Part shown: in pieces, positions 8,693 through 16,518 of the stretch
How the letters are laid out: each line of letters begins with the position of its first letter
Position numbering within the stretch: the first letter of the stretch is position 1
NCBI RefSeq assembly: GCF_013359725.1
Contig: NZ_JABFMW010000023.1
Span: forward strand, 1-64,000
Direction of reading: 5' to 3'
Length of the DNA stretch: 64,000 nucleotides
Origin: Pseudarthrobacter sp. C4D7
GTDB taxonomy: Bacteria; Actinomycetota; Actinomycetes; Actinomycetales; Micrococcaceae
Position numbers and translations under genes: made by a program
The notes under the pieces: generated by a model
Seen by the model: only the letters and a program-made list of their open reading frames with translations
Database searches by the model: none
Told to the model about the DNA's origin: nothing

Positions 8693-9820
8693 CTAGGCTC
8701 CGAACTCAACGCTCTCGGTGGTCCAGGCGCGCGCCTGGTCGCTCAGTGTGATGCCAAGGCCGGGGCGGTCCGGGACGATCATCCGGCCGTCCTTAGTTTC
8801 GAGCCGCTCGTTGAACAGCGGATCCAGCCAGTCGAAGTGCTCCACCCACGGCTCGCGGGGGTAGGCGGCGGCGAGGTGCAGATGGATTTCCATGGCGAAA
8901 TGCGGGGCAAGGCCCAGGCCGCGCTCGTCCGCAAGGGCCGCAAGGCGGAGGAACTGGGTGATGCCGCCGACGCGGGGTGCGTCCGGCTGGATGATGTCGC
9001 ACCCGCCGGCTGCAATGAGTCCCTTGTGTTCGGCCACCGACGCGAGCATTTCACCGGTGGCGATGGGAGTGTCCAGGACCCGGGCCAGGTGGGCGTGGCC
9101 TTCGAAGTCGTAGGCGTCCAGCGGTTCCTCGATCCAGGCGAGGTCGAATTCCTCAAGCCGGCGGCCCATGCGCAGGGCGGTGGTGCGATCCCACTGCTGG
9201 TTGGCGTCCACCATGAGCGGGACGTCCCAGCCGATGTGCTCGCGGATGCCGGCGACGCGGCGCAGGTCCTCCTTGCTGTCCGGGAGGCCAACCTTGATCT
9301 TGATCCCGCCGATGCCTTCCTCGATGGACTGCGTGGCGCGTGCCTTGACCTCCTCCAGCGTGGCGTTCAGGAAGCCGCCCGAGGTGTTGTAGGTCCGCAC
9401 GGAGTCGCGGTAGGAGCCGAGGAATTTGGCCAGCGGCAACCCGGCGCGCTTCGCCTTGAGGTCATACAGGGCGATGTCGACGGCGGCGAGGGCCTGGGTG
9501 GCGACGCCGGACCGGCCCACGGACGCGCCTGCCCAGAGAAGTTTGGTGTAGATCCGGGCGATGTCGTTGGGGTCCTCGCCGATGAGGCCCCCGGCAACTT
9601 CCTTGGCGTGCGCGTACTGCGCCGGGCCGCCGGCACGCTTGGAGTAGCTGAAGCCGATGCCGGAGTGGCCCAGCCCGGTGGTGATCTCGGCGAACAGGAA
9701 GACCACTTCGGTCATGGGCTTCTGCCGGCCGGTGAAAACCTTGGCATCGCTGATGGGAACGGCGAGGGGAAGGGTGGCGGTGGACAGCTTGACGTGCCGG
9801 ATGAAATCGACGGTGCTCAT
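8693..9820 (-). CDS. Enolase-superfamily sugar-acid dehydratase, L-talarate/galactarate dehydratase-like
   Basis: Mandelate racemase/muconate lactonising enzyme group; dehydrates an aldarate or aldonate to a 2-keto-3-deoxy acid. 375 residues from the ATG at 9820, which has AGGAGG 5 bases upstream; a longer in-frame start has no such site. Visible active site: KIKVG (Lys176 as base), metal ligands VDAN (Asp205), EEPLD (Glu231) and TGEML (Glu257), and His307 in APHF. The C-terminal HFDWLDPLFNE segment resembles Salmonella talarate/galactarate dehydratase as I remember it. The exact substrate could be another hexuronate-type acid. Confidence 0.82.
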   Translation of the reverse strand: MSTVDFIRHVKLSTATLPLAVPISDAKVFTGRQKPMTEVVFLFAEITTGLGHSGIGFSYSKRAGGPAQYAHAKEVAGGLIGEDPNDIARIYTKLLWAGASVGRSGVATQALAAVDIALYDLKAKRAGLPLAKFLGSYRDSVRTYNTSGGFLNATLEEVKARATQSIEEGIGGIKIKVGLPDSKEDLRRVAGIREHIGWDVPLMVDANQQWDRTTALRMGRRLEEFDLAWIEEPLDAYDFEGHAHLARVLDTPIATGEMLASVAEHKGLIAAGGCDIIQPDAPRVGGITQFLRLAALADERGLGLAPHFAMEIHLHLAAAYPREPWVEHFDWLDPLFNERLETKDGRMIVPDRPGLGITLSDQARAWTTESVEFGA

Positions 9821-9879
9821 ATAGCCTCCTAGGGCGTGATTGGGCTCCTTCGCCCACATCCCTAGGATATAAGTTCAAA

Positions 9880-9894
9880 ACTTGTATTACAAGT
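9880..9894. promoter_or_regulatory. FadR-type GntR operator (ACTTGT-ATT-ACAAGT)
   Basis: A perfect inverted repeat with a 3-base spacer, 60 bases upstream of the dehydratase ATG. The core (9882-9892) fits the FadR-subfamily consensus TNGTNNNACNA exactly. The gntR gene is second in this operon, so it is the obvious binding protein. Confidence 0.75.
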
Positions 9895-9925
9895 AAGGCG
9901 GCGGTCCGGTTATTGCAGGGTGCGC

Positions 9926-10636
9926 TCAGGCCCTGGTGGTTCCGAAGCCTGCGATCAGGGCCTCCAGTCCCAGGCGGAAGGCGGTGTCGGCCGGGCGGCC
10001 CCGTTCCTGTCCGGCCGGTACGTCCTGCCCTTCGGCTGAGCTCCGCACGGCGGCCGTGAAGTGCGGAGTGGAGGCGGCCATGGATCCGGAGTCAAAAATA
10101 TCCTCCGGCGCCGTGACGTCATACGCAGAGCCGAAGATAAAGGACTCCAGCGCCACGATGGCGGGCACAATGCGCTCCTGGGGAAATCCGGCGTCGGAAA
10201 ATCCCTTGCTGACGGTCTCGTACATGGCGAGGGTCTGCGGGGCGTCGGTCACGGGCAGCACGGCGATCACCGGAATCAGCGGGGTGTGTTCGGCGAAGAC
10301 GTCGCGATAGCTCCAGGCCCAGGTGCGGACGGCGTCTTCCCACGTTCCGCCGCCGAAACCGGAAACGTCCACCAGCGACATCAGGTGGTCCTCCACCAGG
10401 AGCAGAACGTCTTGTTTTGACGCAACGTGGTTATAGAGGGCGGAAGGTGCCACGTCGAGCAGCCTGGCCAACGCGGCCATGGTCAGCCCTTCATAGCCTT
10501 TGCGCCGGACCAGCTCCAGTGCAGCTGCCGTGATCCCTGCTTTATCCAGCACCGCCGCCGACGGCCGGCCTGCACGCCTCTTCTGCGCCGCGCCACTGCT
10601 GGTGGTGCGCCCCTGCGCGGCTGATACTGTCGGCAT
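9926..10636 (-). CDS. TetR-family transcriptional regulator (candidate polyamine-regulon repressor)
   Basis: 236 residues; the ATG at 10636 has AAAGGG 6 bases upstream, whereas a longer frame start has none. The basic Arg/Ala-rich N-terminus precedes the TetR HTH (TMAALARLLDVAPSALYNHV) and a helical ligand-binding C-terminal domain. It is divergent from a flavin amine oxidase with one 25-bp inverted repeat between them, so it probably represses both itself and the oxidase. A matching repeat stands before the agmatine deiminase gene at 22.4 kb, which points to a polyamine-linked effector (inference). Confidence 0.88.
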   Translation of the reverse strand: MPTVSAAQGRTTSSGAAQKRRAGRPSAAVLDKAGITAAALELVRRKGYEGLTMAALARLLDVAPSALYNHVASKQDVLLLVEDHLMSLVDVSGFGGGTWEDAVRTWAWSYRDVFAEHTPLIPVIAVLPVTDAPQTLAMYETVSKGFSDAGFPQERIVPAIVALESFIFGSAYDVTAPEDIFDSGSMAASTPHFTAAVRSSAEGQDVPAGQERGRPADTAFRLGLEALIAGFGTTRA

Positions 10637-10680
10637 CACTGCCCTTTCGTCGGTGTCCCCTGCATTATTCCATCCGGTAC

Positions 10681-10709
10681 TTCCGCTCCCGGCAGGCACC
10701 GGCTATAGT
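10681..10709 (+). promoter_or_regulatory. Probable promoter of the amine oxidase gene
   Basis: TTCCGC (10681-10686), a 17-base spacer and TATAGT (10704-10709). The predicted transcription start near 10716 lies inside the TetR inverted repeat, a repressing geometry. Confidence 0.5.
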
Positions 10710-10713
10710 TTCA

Positions 10714-10738
10714 ACTAAATGAACGTCATTCATTTAGT
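10714..10738. promoter_or_regulatory. TetR operator, 25-bp inverted repeat
   Basis: Half-sites ACTAAATGAA and TTCATTTAGT around a 5-base centre. It lies 78 bases upstream of the tetR start and 35 bases before the amine oxidase start. The site upstream of the agmatine deiminase gene (22448-22472) agrees at 21 of 25 positions and has the same spacing. Confidence 0.8.
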
Positions 10739-10772
10739 GACTCCCGTTACAGCGGGGCACAGAGAGGACATC

Positions 10773-12164
10773 ATGCTGAAGCTGAACCGCGACGTCGTGG
10801 TCGTTGGAGCCGGGCCGTCCGGACTCACCGCCGCCCGTGAACTGAAGAAAGCCGGCCTTACCGTCGCCGTGCTGGAAGCCCGCGACAGGGTGGGTGGACG
10901 CACGTGGACCGACACCGTGGACGGCGCCATGCTCGAAATCGGGGGCCAGTGGGTCTCCCCGGACCAGACCGCCCTCCTGGAACTGCTTCGGGAACTGAAC
11001 CTGGAGACCTACCCGCGCTACCGCGAAGGGGAGTCCATCTACATCGGCGCCGGCGGCAGTCCCGTGCGCTACACGGGGGACTCGTTCCCCGTAGACCCGG
11101 ACACCGCCGTCGAAATGGACCGCCTGGTGGCGCTCCTGGACGGCCTCGCCGCAGAGATCGGGCCCACCGAACCCTGGGCCCACCCCAAGGCGCGTGAACT
11201 GGACACGATTTCCTTCCATCACTGGCTCCGGCAGAAGTCCGCCAACGAGGAAGCCTGCAGGAACATCGGCCTCTTCATCGCCGGCGGCATGCTCACCAAG
11301 CCCGCGCACTCCTTCTCCGCCCTGCAGGCAGTCCTGATGGCCGCCTCGGCCGGCTCCTTCACCAACCTGACGGACGAGGACTTCATCCTGGACCGCCGCG
11401 TGGTCGGGGGAATGCAGCAGGTATCACAGCTGCAGGCGCAGGAGCTGGGCGAGGACGTCATCCTCAACTCGCCCGTGCGCGCCATTAACTGGGAGGCGGA
11501 CCCGGACGGCGGCCACCGCGTCACCGTCGAATCAGACCGCGCAGTGGTCAACGCCCGCTTCGTCATCATGGCCGTGCCGCCCAACCTCTACTCCCGGGTC
11601 TCCTTCAATCCGCCGCTGCCGCGCCGGCAGCACCAGATGCACCAGCACCAGTCCCTGGGCCTGGTCATCAAGGTGCATGCCGTGTACGGCACACCGTTCT
11701 GGCGGGACAAGGGACTCTCCGGGACCTGCTTCGGCGCCGATGCCCTGGTCCAGGAGGTATACGACAACACCAATTACGGGGATCCCCGGGGCACCCTGGT
11801 GGGGTTTGTTTCCGATGAAAAAGCTGACGCATTGCTTGAACTCAGCGCTGAGGACCGCAGGAAGGCCATCCTGGAATCGATCGCCGGCTACCTGGGCGGA
11901 GAGGCCCTGGCGCCCGAGGTCTACTACGAATCCGACTGGGGTTCGGAGGAATGGACCCGCGGCGCCTATGCTGCCAGCTATGACCTGGGCGGACTCCACC
12001 GCTACGGCAAGGACCAGCACGCCCCGGTCGGCCCCATCTACTGGTCCTCGTCAGACCTTGCGGCCGAGGGTTACCAGCATGTGGACGGCGCCATCCGCAT
12101 GGGACGCATCACCGCGGCCCGCATTGCCGAGGTGGCCAAGGTTCCGGTGGCATCCGGCTGGTAA
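10773..12164 (+). CDS. Flavin monoamine oxidase family protein, putative putrescine oxidase
   Basis: FAD-dependent oxidation of primary amines to aldehyde, ammonia and H2O2. 463 residues from the ATG at 10773, which has GAGAGGAC before it; the ATG at 10719 lies in the operator and has no SD. The Rossmann dinucleotide site GAGPSGL (about 12-18) is followed by EARDRVGGRTW. The C-terminal FAD segment EGYQHVDGAIRMG is present. The SGGCY-type covalent-FAD Cys of mammalian MAO is absent, as in actinobacterial putrescine oxidases. Control by the TetR next door and the shared operator with agmatine deiminase support a putrescine-like substrate, but no residue here proves it. Confidence 0.85.
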   Translation: MLKLNRDVVVVGAGPSGLTAARELKKAGLTVAVLEARDRVGGRTWTDTVDGAMLEIGGQWVSPDQTALLELLRELNLETYPRYREGESIYIGAGGSPVRYTGDSFPVDPDTAVEMDRLVALLDGLAAEIGPTEPWAHPKARELDTISFHHWLRQKSANEEACRNIGLFIAGGMLTKPAHSFSALQAVLMAASAGSFTNLTDEDFILDRRVVGGMQQVSQLQAQELGEDVILNSPVRAINWEADPDGGHRVTVESDRAVVNARFVIMAVPPNLYSRVSFNPPLPRRQHQMHQHQSLGLVIKVHAVYGTPFWRDKGLSGTCFGADALVQEVYDNTNYGDPRGTLVGFVSDEKADALLELSAEDRRKAILESIAGYLGGEALAPEVYYESDWGSEEWTRGAYAASYDLGGLHRYGKDQHAPVGPIYWSSSDLAAEGYQHVDGAIRMGRITAARIAEVAKVPVASGW

Positions 12165-12165
12165 A

Positions 12166-12177
12166 TAAGCATGCTTA
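12166..12177. promoter_or_regulatory. Palindrome TAAGCATGCTTA, candidate MarR site
   Basis: A perfect 12-bp palindrome starting 2 bases after the amine oxidase stop and 55 bases before the next start. The identical 12-mer occurs before the marR gene at 15911-15922. Confidence 0.6.
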
Positions 12178-12232
12178 CTAATAGGCTGGCGACCGGGGAC
12201 TGTCCCCAACTTTTCGACGAACGAGGTGAGGC

Positions 12233-12715
12233 ATGACTGACGCCCAGAGCATCAGCAAGGTTACTGAGATCATCAACGATTCCAAGATCGGCATGGTCAC
12301 CACCATCAACGAAGAAGGCGCCCTCGTCAGCCGGCCGCTGGCGGTCCAGGAGGTTAAGGACGACGGCGACATGTGGTTCTTCACGGGCCTTGGCACCTCG
12401 CAGGTTGCCCACGTCCGGGCTGACCCCCGCGTCAACGTGTCCTTTGGCAAGAACACCGAATGGGTCTCCGTGGCCGGAACCGCAGAGGTGGTCACGGACC
12501 GCGCCAAGATCCACGAGATGTGGAACCAGGTGGTTGAAGCCTGGTTCCCGGACGGCCCGGACACCCCCGAGGTCTGCCTCCTCCGGGTGGACTCGGACTC
12601 CGCGGAGTACTGGACCAGCCCGGGCGGAACTGCTGCCACGGTCCTGCAGTGGGTCAAGTCCAAAGTAACGAACAGCCGCATGAGCGTTGGCGAAAGCGGC
12701 ACTGTGGAGCTGTAG
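12233..12715 (+). CDS. Pyridoxamine 5'-phosphate oxidase-fold general stress protein (flavin-binding)
   Basis: 160 residues with the split-barrel flavin-binding fold (about 8-130): IGMVTTINEEGALVSRPL, DMWFFTG and VNVSFG are the characteristic strands. The family (stress protein 26-like) binds FMN or F420 and is induced by oxidative or general stress; true PNPOx activity is not implied. GAGGTGAGG precedes the ATG. It follows the amine oxidase by 68 bases on the same strand, but a MarR-type palindrome in the gap suggests its own control. H2O2 from the oxidase could be the link (inference). Confidence 0.85.
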   Translation: MTDAQSISKVTEIINDSKIGMVTTINEEGALVSRPLAVQEVKDDGDMWFFTGLGTSQVAHVRADPRVNVSFGKNTEWVSVAGTAEVVTDRAKIHEMWNQVVEAWFPDGPDTPEVCLLRVDSDSAEYWTSPGGTAATVLQWVKSKVTNSRMSVGESGTVEL

Positions 12716-12742
12716 CGCCGGATATCGGCGGGGGCGGGGCGG

Positions 12743-13351
12743 CTACGGCTGCTCCGCCCTTTTCAGTGCCTGCAGGACTGCCGGCAGCAGCACATCATTG
12801 CGTCCCCACACGGGGTCCAGGACCTCCACGTACCAGGAATCAGCCAGCAGGAGGGCCAGGGCATCGTTGGTTTCCCCGGCCCAATCCCGGATCTGTCCGT
12901 CTGTCACGGGATTTTCACTGGAGCCCAGCACGGTGGCGATCTCCGTTCCGGCGAGCGTCACGGGAATGGCGGCGCTGCTTTCCTCTCCCGGTGCATGCGC
13001 CACGGTCACCAGCTCGGTCCGGGTGGACAGTGCCAGCAGACCCCGCGCGGTTTCGGCGCCGCAGAATCCGGTCACATACTGCCGCTGCGCGGCGCCACCG
13101 CCGAGGATGCCCGGCTGGGACTCCTTGGTGAACAGCCCGTTGCGGTTCAGCTCCGCCAAGGCGTTGGCCAATGGCACGGTCTCTGCGTCGAACGCGGCGG
13201 CAAGGTGTCCCGGCTGGTATGAACTCCCGCCTTCCAGCCACCGGGCGGTTAGCTCGCCGGCGGCCTCCAGTGTGGTGGCTTGCCGCCAGACTCCCCGGTC
13301 CTCCAGGAGCCGGCCGTACTGGTCATGTGCTGGCAGTTCCTCAGGTTTCAT
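12743..13351 (-). CDS. Uncharacterised protein, DUF6919-like
   Basis: 202 residues, soluble, no signal peptide. The N-terminal part (WRQATTLEAAGELTARWLEG, then PGHLAAAFDAET and LAELNRNGLFTKESQPG) resembles the DUF6919 family as I remember it; the family function is unknown. The middle contains GFCGAETARGLLAL, and the C-terminus is rich in Asp/Trp. It converges with the stress-protein gene (27-base gap) and stands alone. No enzyme motif was recognised. Confidence 0.65.
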   Translation of the reverse strand: MKPEELPAHDQYGRLLEDRGVWRQATTLEAAGELTARWLEGGSSYQPGHLAAAFDAETVPLANALAELNRNGLFTKESQPGILGGGAAQRQYVTGFCGAETARGLLALSTRTELVTVAHAPGEESSAAIPVTLAGTEIATVLGSSENPVTDGQIRDWAGETNDALALLLADSWYVEVLDPVWGRNDVLLPAVLQALKRAEQP

Positions 13352-13410
13352 CCTGGGATGCTACCGCCGGGCCTCCAGGCCGATCCAACCCTGCGACACA
13401 GCACTTAACG

Positions 13411-14037
13411 TCAGCCGGCCTGCTTCGCCGGCAACGCCGAGGGGATTCCAGCCGCCCGTTCCGCCGCTGCCAGCGAGGAAGCCAGGCTTCCGACAGCTGC
13501 AGGGTATCCCTTGTGCGTGGCCGTCCGCAGCTGGTCTGCGGTCCGCATGGCCTTGATCAGCGCCGACGTTTCCGGCCGCCGAACGTCGGTCAATGCCGGG
13601 TAGTCGATGCTGCAGCCGGGATCCAGCTCATAGCGCTGCCATCGCAGCATCAGCTCATCATGCTGGATGCGGGCGGCCTGGTGGGCGGAAAGCTGCTCCC
13701 TGTGTTCGCGCCGGGCGGCGCGCTTCGCCAGCAGCTTCGGGCTGCCCCGGTAGGCGGCCACGCCGGATGCGCCAGCTGCCCCGGCCAGCACCAGCCCCGC
13801 CCATGGTGAAACAAGGGTGGGGATCAACAGGGCCGGAACGGCAACGCAGGAGCCGAGGAAGATGTCCCAGAACAGCTGGTCCGGGCCATCGGGTGAGCTG
13901 CCTGCCTGCGCCAGCGACCGTCGTCGTACAACAAACACGGTGCCGGCGACGGCGGCAACCAGGACAGGACCGCACAGCAGGGCCGCCCACACGCCGTGAA
14001 GCAGCCCCTGGGTCAGGGATTCCGCCATGCCTGACAT
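13411..14037 (-). CDS. Hypothetical membrane protein
   Basis: 208 residues; GGGAGG stands 7 bases before the ATG at 14037. Two hydrophobic segments (about 12-36 and 56-92) flank an Arg/Ser-rich loop. The C-terminal half is a soluble, charged helical region (KLLAKRAARREHREQL, then ELMLRWQRYELDPG). The family is not recognised. The neighbours on both sides are also single-gene units, so context gives no function. Confidence 0.6.
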   Translation of the reverse strand: MSGMAESLTQGLLHGVWAALLCGPVLVAAVAGTVFVVRRRSLAQAGSSPDGPDQLFWDIFLGSCVAVPALLIPTLVSPWAGLVLAGAAGASGVAAYRGSPKLLAKRAARREHREQLSAHQAARIQHDELMLRWQRYELDPGCSIDYPALTDVRRPETSALIKAMRTADQLRTATHKGYPAAVGSLASSLAAAERAAGIPSALPAKQAG

Positions 14038-14199
14038 CCTGTACCTCCCGCGCCCGTCATTCCCCGAAGGGACGTGGCCCCGGCCGCACAGCCCGGGCTG
14101 GTCCTTCCATTGGACCGTTTTCCGCGCACAGCGTCAATGGCTGCACGCCAGGGGACAGGTCACTCCAAAGAGCATCACAGGTGGCGGTACCGTGGGAGC

Positions 14200-14580
14200 A
14201 TGCGACTCAAAATGTGCAGCATCCACGTTCAGGACCCGGCGGCCGCCCACGCTTTCTACACCGGCACGCTGGGGTTTGACACCCTGATGGCCATGCCGGA
14301 GTACAACCTGTACATCATCAAGGATCCGGGGGCGGAAGACAGCTCGGTGGGGCTGCTCCTGGAACCCAGCGACAACCCCATCGGCGCCAGCTACATGAAT
14401 GCCGTCCGCGAAGCCGGACTCCCCGCCATCGTCTTTGGCGTACCCGACGTCCAGGCAGAGTATGACCGCCTGCTCGCTGCGGGGGTCAGCTTTAAGACTC
14501 CGCCCACCACGGACTCATTTGGGACCAGCGCCGTGTTCGACGACGGTTGCGGCAACTACATCCAGATCCACCAGGACTGA
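14200..14580 (+). CDS. VOC (glyoxalase/bleomycin resistance) family protein
   Basis: 126 residues forming two beta-alpha-beta-beta-beta modules: MRLKMCSIHVQDPAAAHAFY at the start, and FGTSAVFDDGCGNYIQIHQD at the end with the usual D-x-x-G-N near the terminal metal ligand. I took the ATG at 14200 because the family begins there; a longer frame extends upstream without family similarity, and the SD (GGGAG) is very close. The substrate cannot be inferred. Confidence 0.8.
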   Translation: MRLKMCSIHVQDPAAAHAFYTGTLGFDTLMAMPEYNLYIIKDPGAEDSSVGLLLEPSDNPIGASYMNAVREAGLPAIVFGVPDVQAEYDRLLAAGVSFKTPPTTDSFGTSAVFDDGCGNYIQIHQD

Positions 14581-14598
14581 CGGCCCGGGACGCACAGA

Positions 14599-14647
14599 AG
14601 CTTGTCCGCGCATCCGGACGCTCTGGCTCCGGACTGGCGAACAAGCT
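14599..14647. terminator. Inverted repeat between convergent genes
   Basis: AGCTTGTCCGC and GCGAACAAGCT form an 11-bp stem with one mismatch, and two TCCGGA motifs lie in the loop. It lies between the VOC gene and the DUF5997 gene, which point at each other. No U-run is present, so termination is plausible but not certain. Confidence 0.4.
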
Positions 14648-14670
14648 CCTGAAAGTGCTGCGGGTGCAGG

Positions 14671-15072
14671 CTAGGCCTGTGCGCGGTCCTTCTTGGCCTG
14701 CTTCTTCGCGGCCTCGTCCTTGACCCGCTGGGCCTCGGCGCGGACGGCTGCGTGCGTGGCACGTTCGGCGACCAGCCACTGCGGGGGAGCCTGCAGCAGC
14801 GCGGTGATTTCCGCCGTCGTCAGCGCTTCCTCCACGCCGGCGCGGGCCAGGCCGCTGATGGATACGTTCAGCTTCTGCGCCACCACGGGGCGGGGGTGCG
14901 GGCCGTTGCGGCGGAGTTCGGCGAGCCACTCCGGCGGGTTGGCCTGGAGTTCGGCGAATTCCTCGCGGGTGACGGTTGAATCCTGGAACTCCTGCGGGGT
15001 GGCCGGCAGGTAGATGCCAAGTTTCTTGGCAACAGTGGCCGGCTTCATGGACTGGGAGTTTGCAGAGGTCAT
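14671..15072 (-). CDS. DUF5997 family protein
   Basis: 133 residues. The conserved core (MKPATVAKKLGIYLPATPQEF, NPPEWLAELRRNGPHPRPVVA, LNVSISGLARAG, LTTAEI) matches DUF5997, an actinobacterial family of unknown function. The segment VVAQKLNVSISGLARAGV looks like a helix-turn-helix, and the C-terminus is Lys/Arg/Ala-rich. It is divergent from the LysR-type effector-domain gene, with only 37 bases between the starts; my recollection is that this pairing recurs in actinobacteria. Confidence 0.8.
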   Translation of the reverse strand: MTSANSQSMKPATVAKKLGIYLPATPQEFQDSTVTREEFAELQANPPEWLAELRRNGPHPRPVVAQKLNVSISGLARAGVEEALTTAEITALLQAPPQWLVAERATHAAVRAEAQRVKDEAAKKQAKKDRAQA

Positions 15073-15109
15073 GCTTCAAGGGTATCCGGGCGGCGGGTAC
15101 TGTGAAGAC

Positions 15110-15856
15110 GTGCCCGCCGATAACACCCCCACGCCTGATGCCCAGCCCGCTCCTGACGAGGCGGCCCCGCGGGTGCTGCGCATCGCGTATGTGGCAGGGG
15201 TGACACCGGGCAAGTGGATCCGCCGCTGGGAGGAGCGGATGCCCCAGGTTCCCCTTGAGGCGTTCATGGTGGACGACGCCGTGCAGCGCCAGGTGCTCGA
15301 CGGCGGCCAGGCCGACATGGCCTTCGTCCGCCTTCCGATTGACCGGGAGGGCCTCAGCGTCATCCCGCTTTACGAGGAGCAGCCCGTGGTGGTTGCCCCC
15401 AAGGGCCACGAGATTTCAGTGTTCGAGGAAGTGGCGTTTGCCGACCTCGCCCAGGAGTCCTTCCTCGATGCCGCAGCGCTAGGCGGACCGGAGGCGGCGC
15501 TCCAGGTGGTGGCCTCCGGCGCTGGCCTGTTGGTCCTCCCGATGTCAGTAGCCCGCCACTTCAACGTCAAAGACACCGTGGCGCGCCGGCTCACCGGGGC
15601 GGACGTGACCGAAATCGCCCTCGCCTGGCCCTCGGAAGCCACGGACGACGTGCTGGAAGAATTCATTGGCGTAGTACGCGGCCGCACCGCGCAGAGCTCG
15701 CGCCAGCCCTCTGCCCAGCCCCAAAAGGTCAAGAAGGAGCCCAAGCCTGACCGCCGCGGCACCGGCACGAAGAAAGCGCCCAAGGTGGCGCAGCGCTATG
15801 CTCCCAACCCTGACAAAGGACGCGGCAAGGGGTCCCGGAAGAAGGGCAAGCGCTAG
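15110..15856 (+). CDS. LysR-type substrate-binding domain protein lacking an HTH
   Basis: 248 residues from a GTG at 15110; upstream in-frame ATGs overlap the divergent gene. After about 20 Pro/Asp-rich residues comes a LysR effector-binding fold (RIAYVAGVTPGKW, DMAFVRLPIDREGLSVIPLY, VVVAPKGHE, GAGLLVLPMSVAR), ending near residue 190. The normal N-terminal winged HTH is absent. The C-terminal 55 residues are strongly basic (KKEPKPDRRGTGTKKAPK to the end), which could bind nucleic acid. The start is uncertain, since the SD is poor. Confidence 0.8.
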   Translation: MPADNTPTPDAQPAPDEAAPRVLRIAYVAGVTPGKWIRRWEERMPQVPLEAFMVDDAVQRQVLDGGQADMAFVRLPIDREGLSVIPLYEEQPVVVAPKGHEISVFEEVAFADLAQESFLDAAALGGPEAALQVVASGAGLLVLPMSVARHFNVKDTVARRLTGADVTEIALAWPSEATDDVLEEFIGVVRGRTAQSSRQPSAQPQKVKKEPKPDRRGTGTKKAPKVAQRYAPNPDKGRGKGSRKKGKR

Positions 15857-15884
15857 CTCAAAGGGATCGTTGCCGACTGTTGAT

Positions 15885-15922
15885 AGTAAGCCTACTTGCG
15901 AATATGTTGCTAAGCATGCTTA
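15885..15922. promoter_or_regulatory. Two MarR-type palindromes upstream of marR
   Basis: AGTAAGCCTACT (15885-15896, 10 of 12 palindromic positions) and the perfect TAAGCATGCTTA (15911-15922), with centres 26 bases apart. The second is identical to 12166-12177. Spacing and position suggest autoregulation by the MarR protein. Confidence 0.6.
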
Positions 15923-15984
15923 TTGTAGGGGTGTAGCGAAGCATTGTGACCAGCGCTTCGCCACCTACAGGAAGGCCGCGGCCG

Positions 15985-16515
15985 ATGACCAGCAACCTCG
16001 ATCCGGATGCCCGGAGCAGCTACCGCCTGATCACTTTGGCGGCGCGGCTGATCCAGCGGCGCCAGGACGATGCCCTGGCCCCCCTTGGCCTTACCCGTGC
16101 TGCCGTCATTGCACTGGAAGGCCTGATGGAGGGCCCGCTGAACCAGGAACAACTTGCCGACGCAATCAGGGTCCAAAGCCAAACATTGGGCCGGGTCCTG
16201 ACGCGGCTTGAGGGGGCCGGCCTTATTACCCGGACCCGGCAGGCCTCGGACCGGAGGCAGCTGAAAGTCGAGCTGACAGAGGCTGGCTCTGCCGCCGTGT
16301 CAGCGGCACGCCAGGCGGAGGTTAATGCCTATCCGGATGATCCGGACATTGAGTGGACGGAACTCCGTGAGCAACTGACCAGGTTTGTCCGTGCCGTGCC
16401 CCTCAACAGGGATAACGGCGTGCTCCCATTTGCCCCACCGGAGCACCGGTCCGGCCACGCGTCACCTGCCGGGCGGGCAGCCGGTACCCGGGGCTGGGAA
16501 CAGCCGCGGCAGTAG
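15985..16515 (+). CDS. MarR-family transcriptional regulator
   Basis: 176 residues from the ATG at 15985 (AGGAAGG about 10 bases upstream; a GTG at 15946 would add 13 residues). The winged HTH is clear: GPLNQEQLADAIRVQSQTLG, then TRLEGAGLITRTRQASDRRQ with the MarR wing, then ELTEAG. The C-terminal 35 residues after the dimerisation helix are Pro/Gly/Arg-rich and unusual. Two related palindromes upstream suggest autoregulation, and the identical palindrome at 12.17 kb suggests the flavin-binding stress protein is a target. It ends 3 bases from the convergent Vms1 gene. Confidence 0.88.
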   Translation: MTSNLDPDARSSYRLITLAARLIQRRQDDALAPLGLTRAAVIALEGLMEGPLNQEQLADAIRVQSQTLGRVLTRLEGAGLITRTRQASDRRQLKVELTEAGSAAVSAARQAEVNAYPDDPDIEWTELREQLTRFVRAVPLNRDNGVLPFAPPEHRSGHASPAGRAAGTRGWEQPRQ

Positions 16516-16518
16516 GGC

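Noticed and set aside
10719..10772. ATG at 10719 considered as the amine oxidase start
   Set aside because: It lies inside the TetR operator without an SD; the ATG at 10773 has GAGAGGAC and begins right before the FAD-binding strand.
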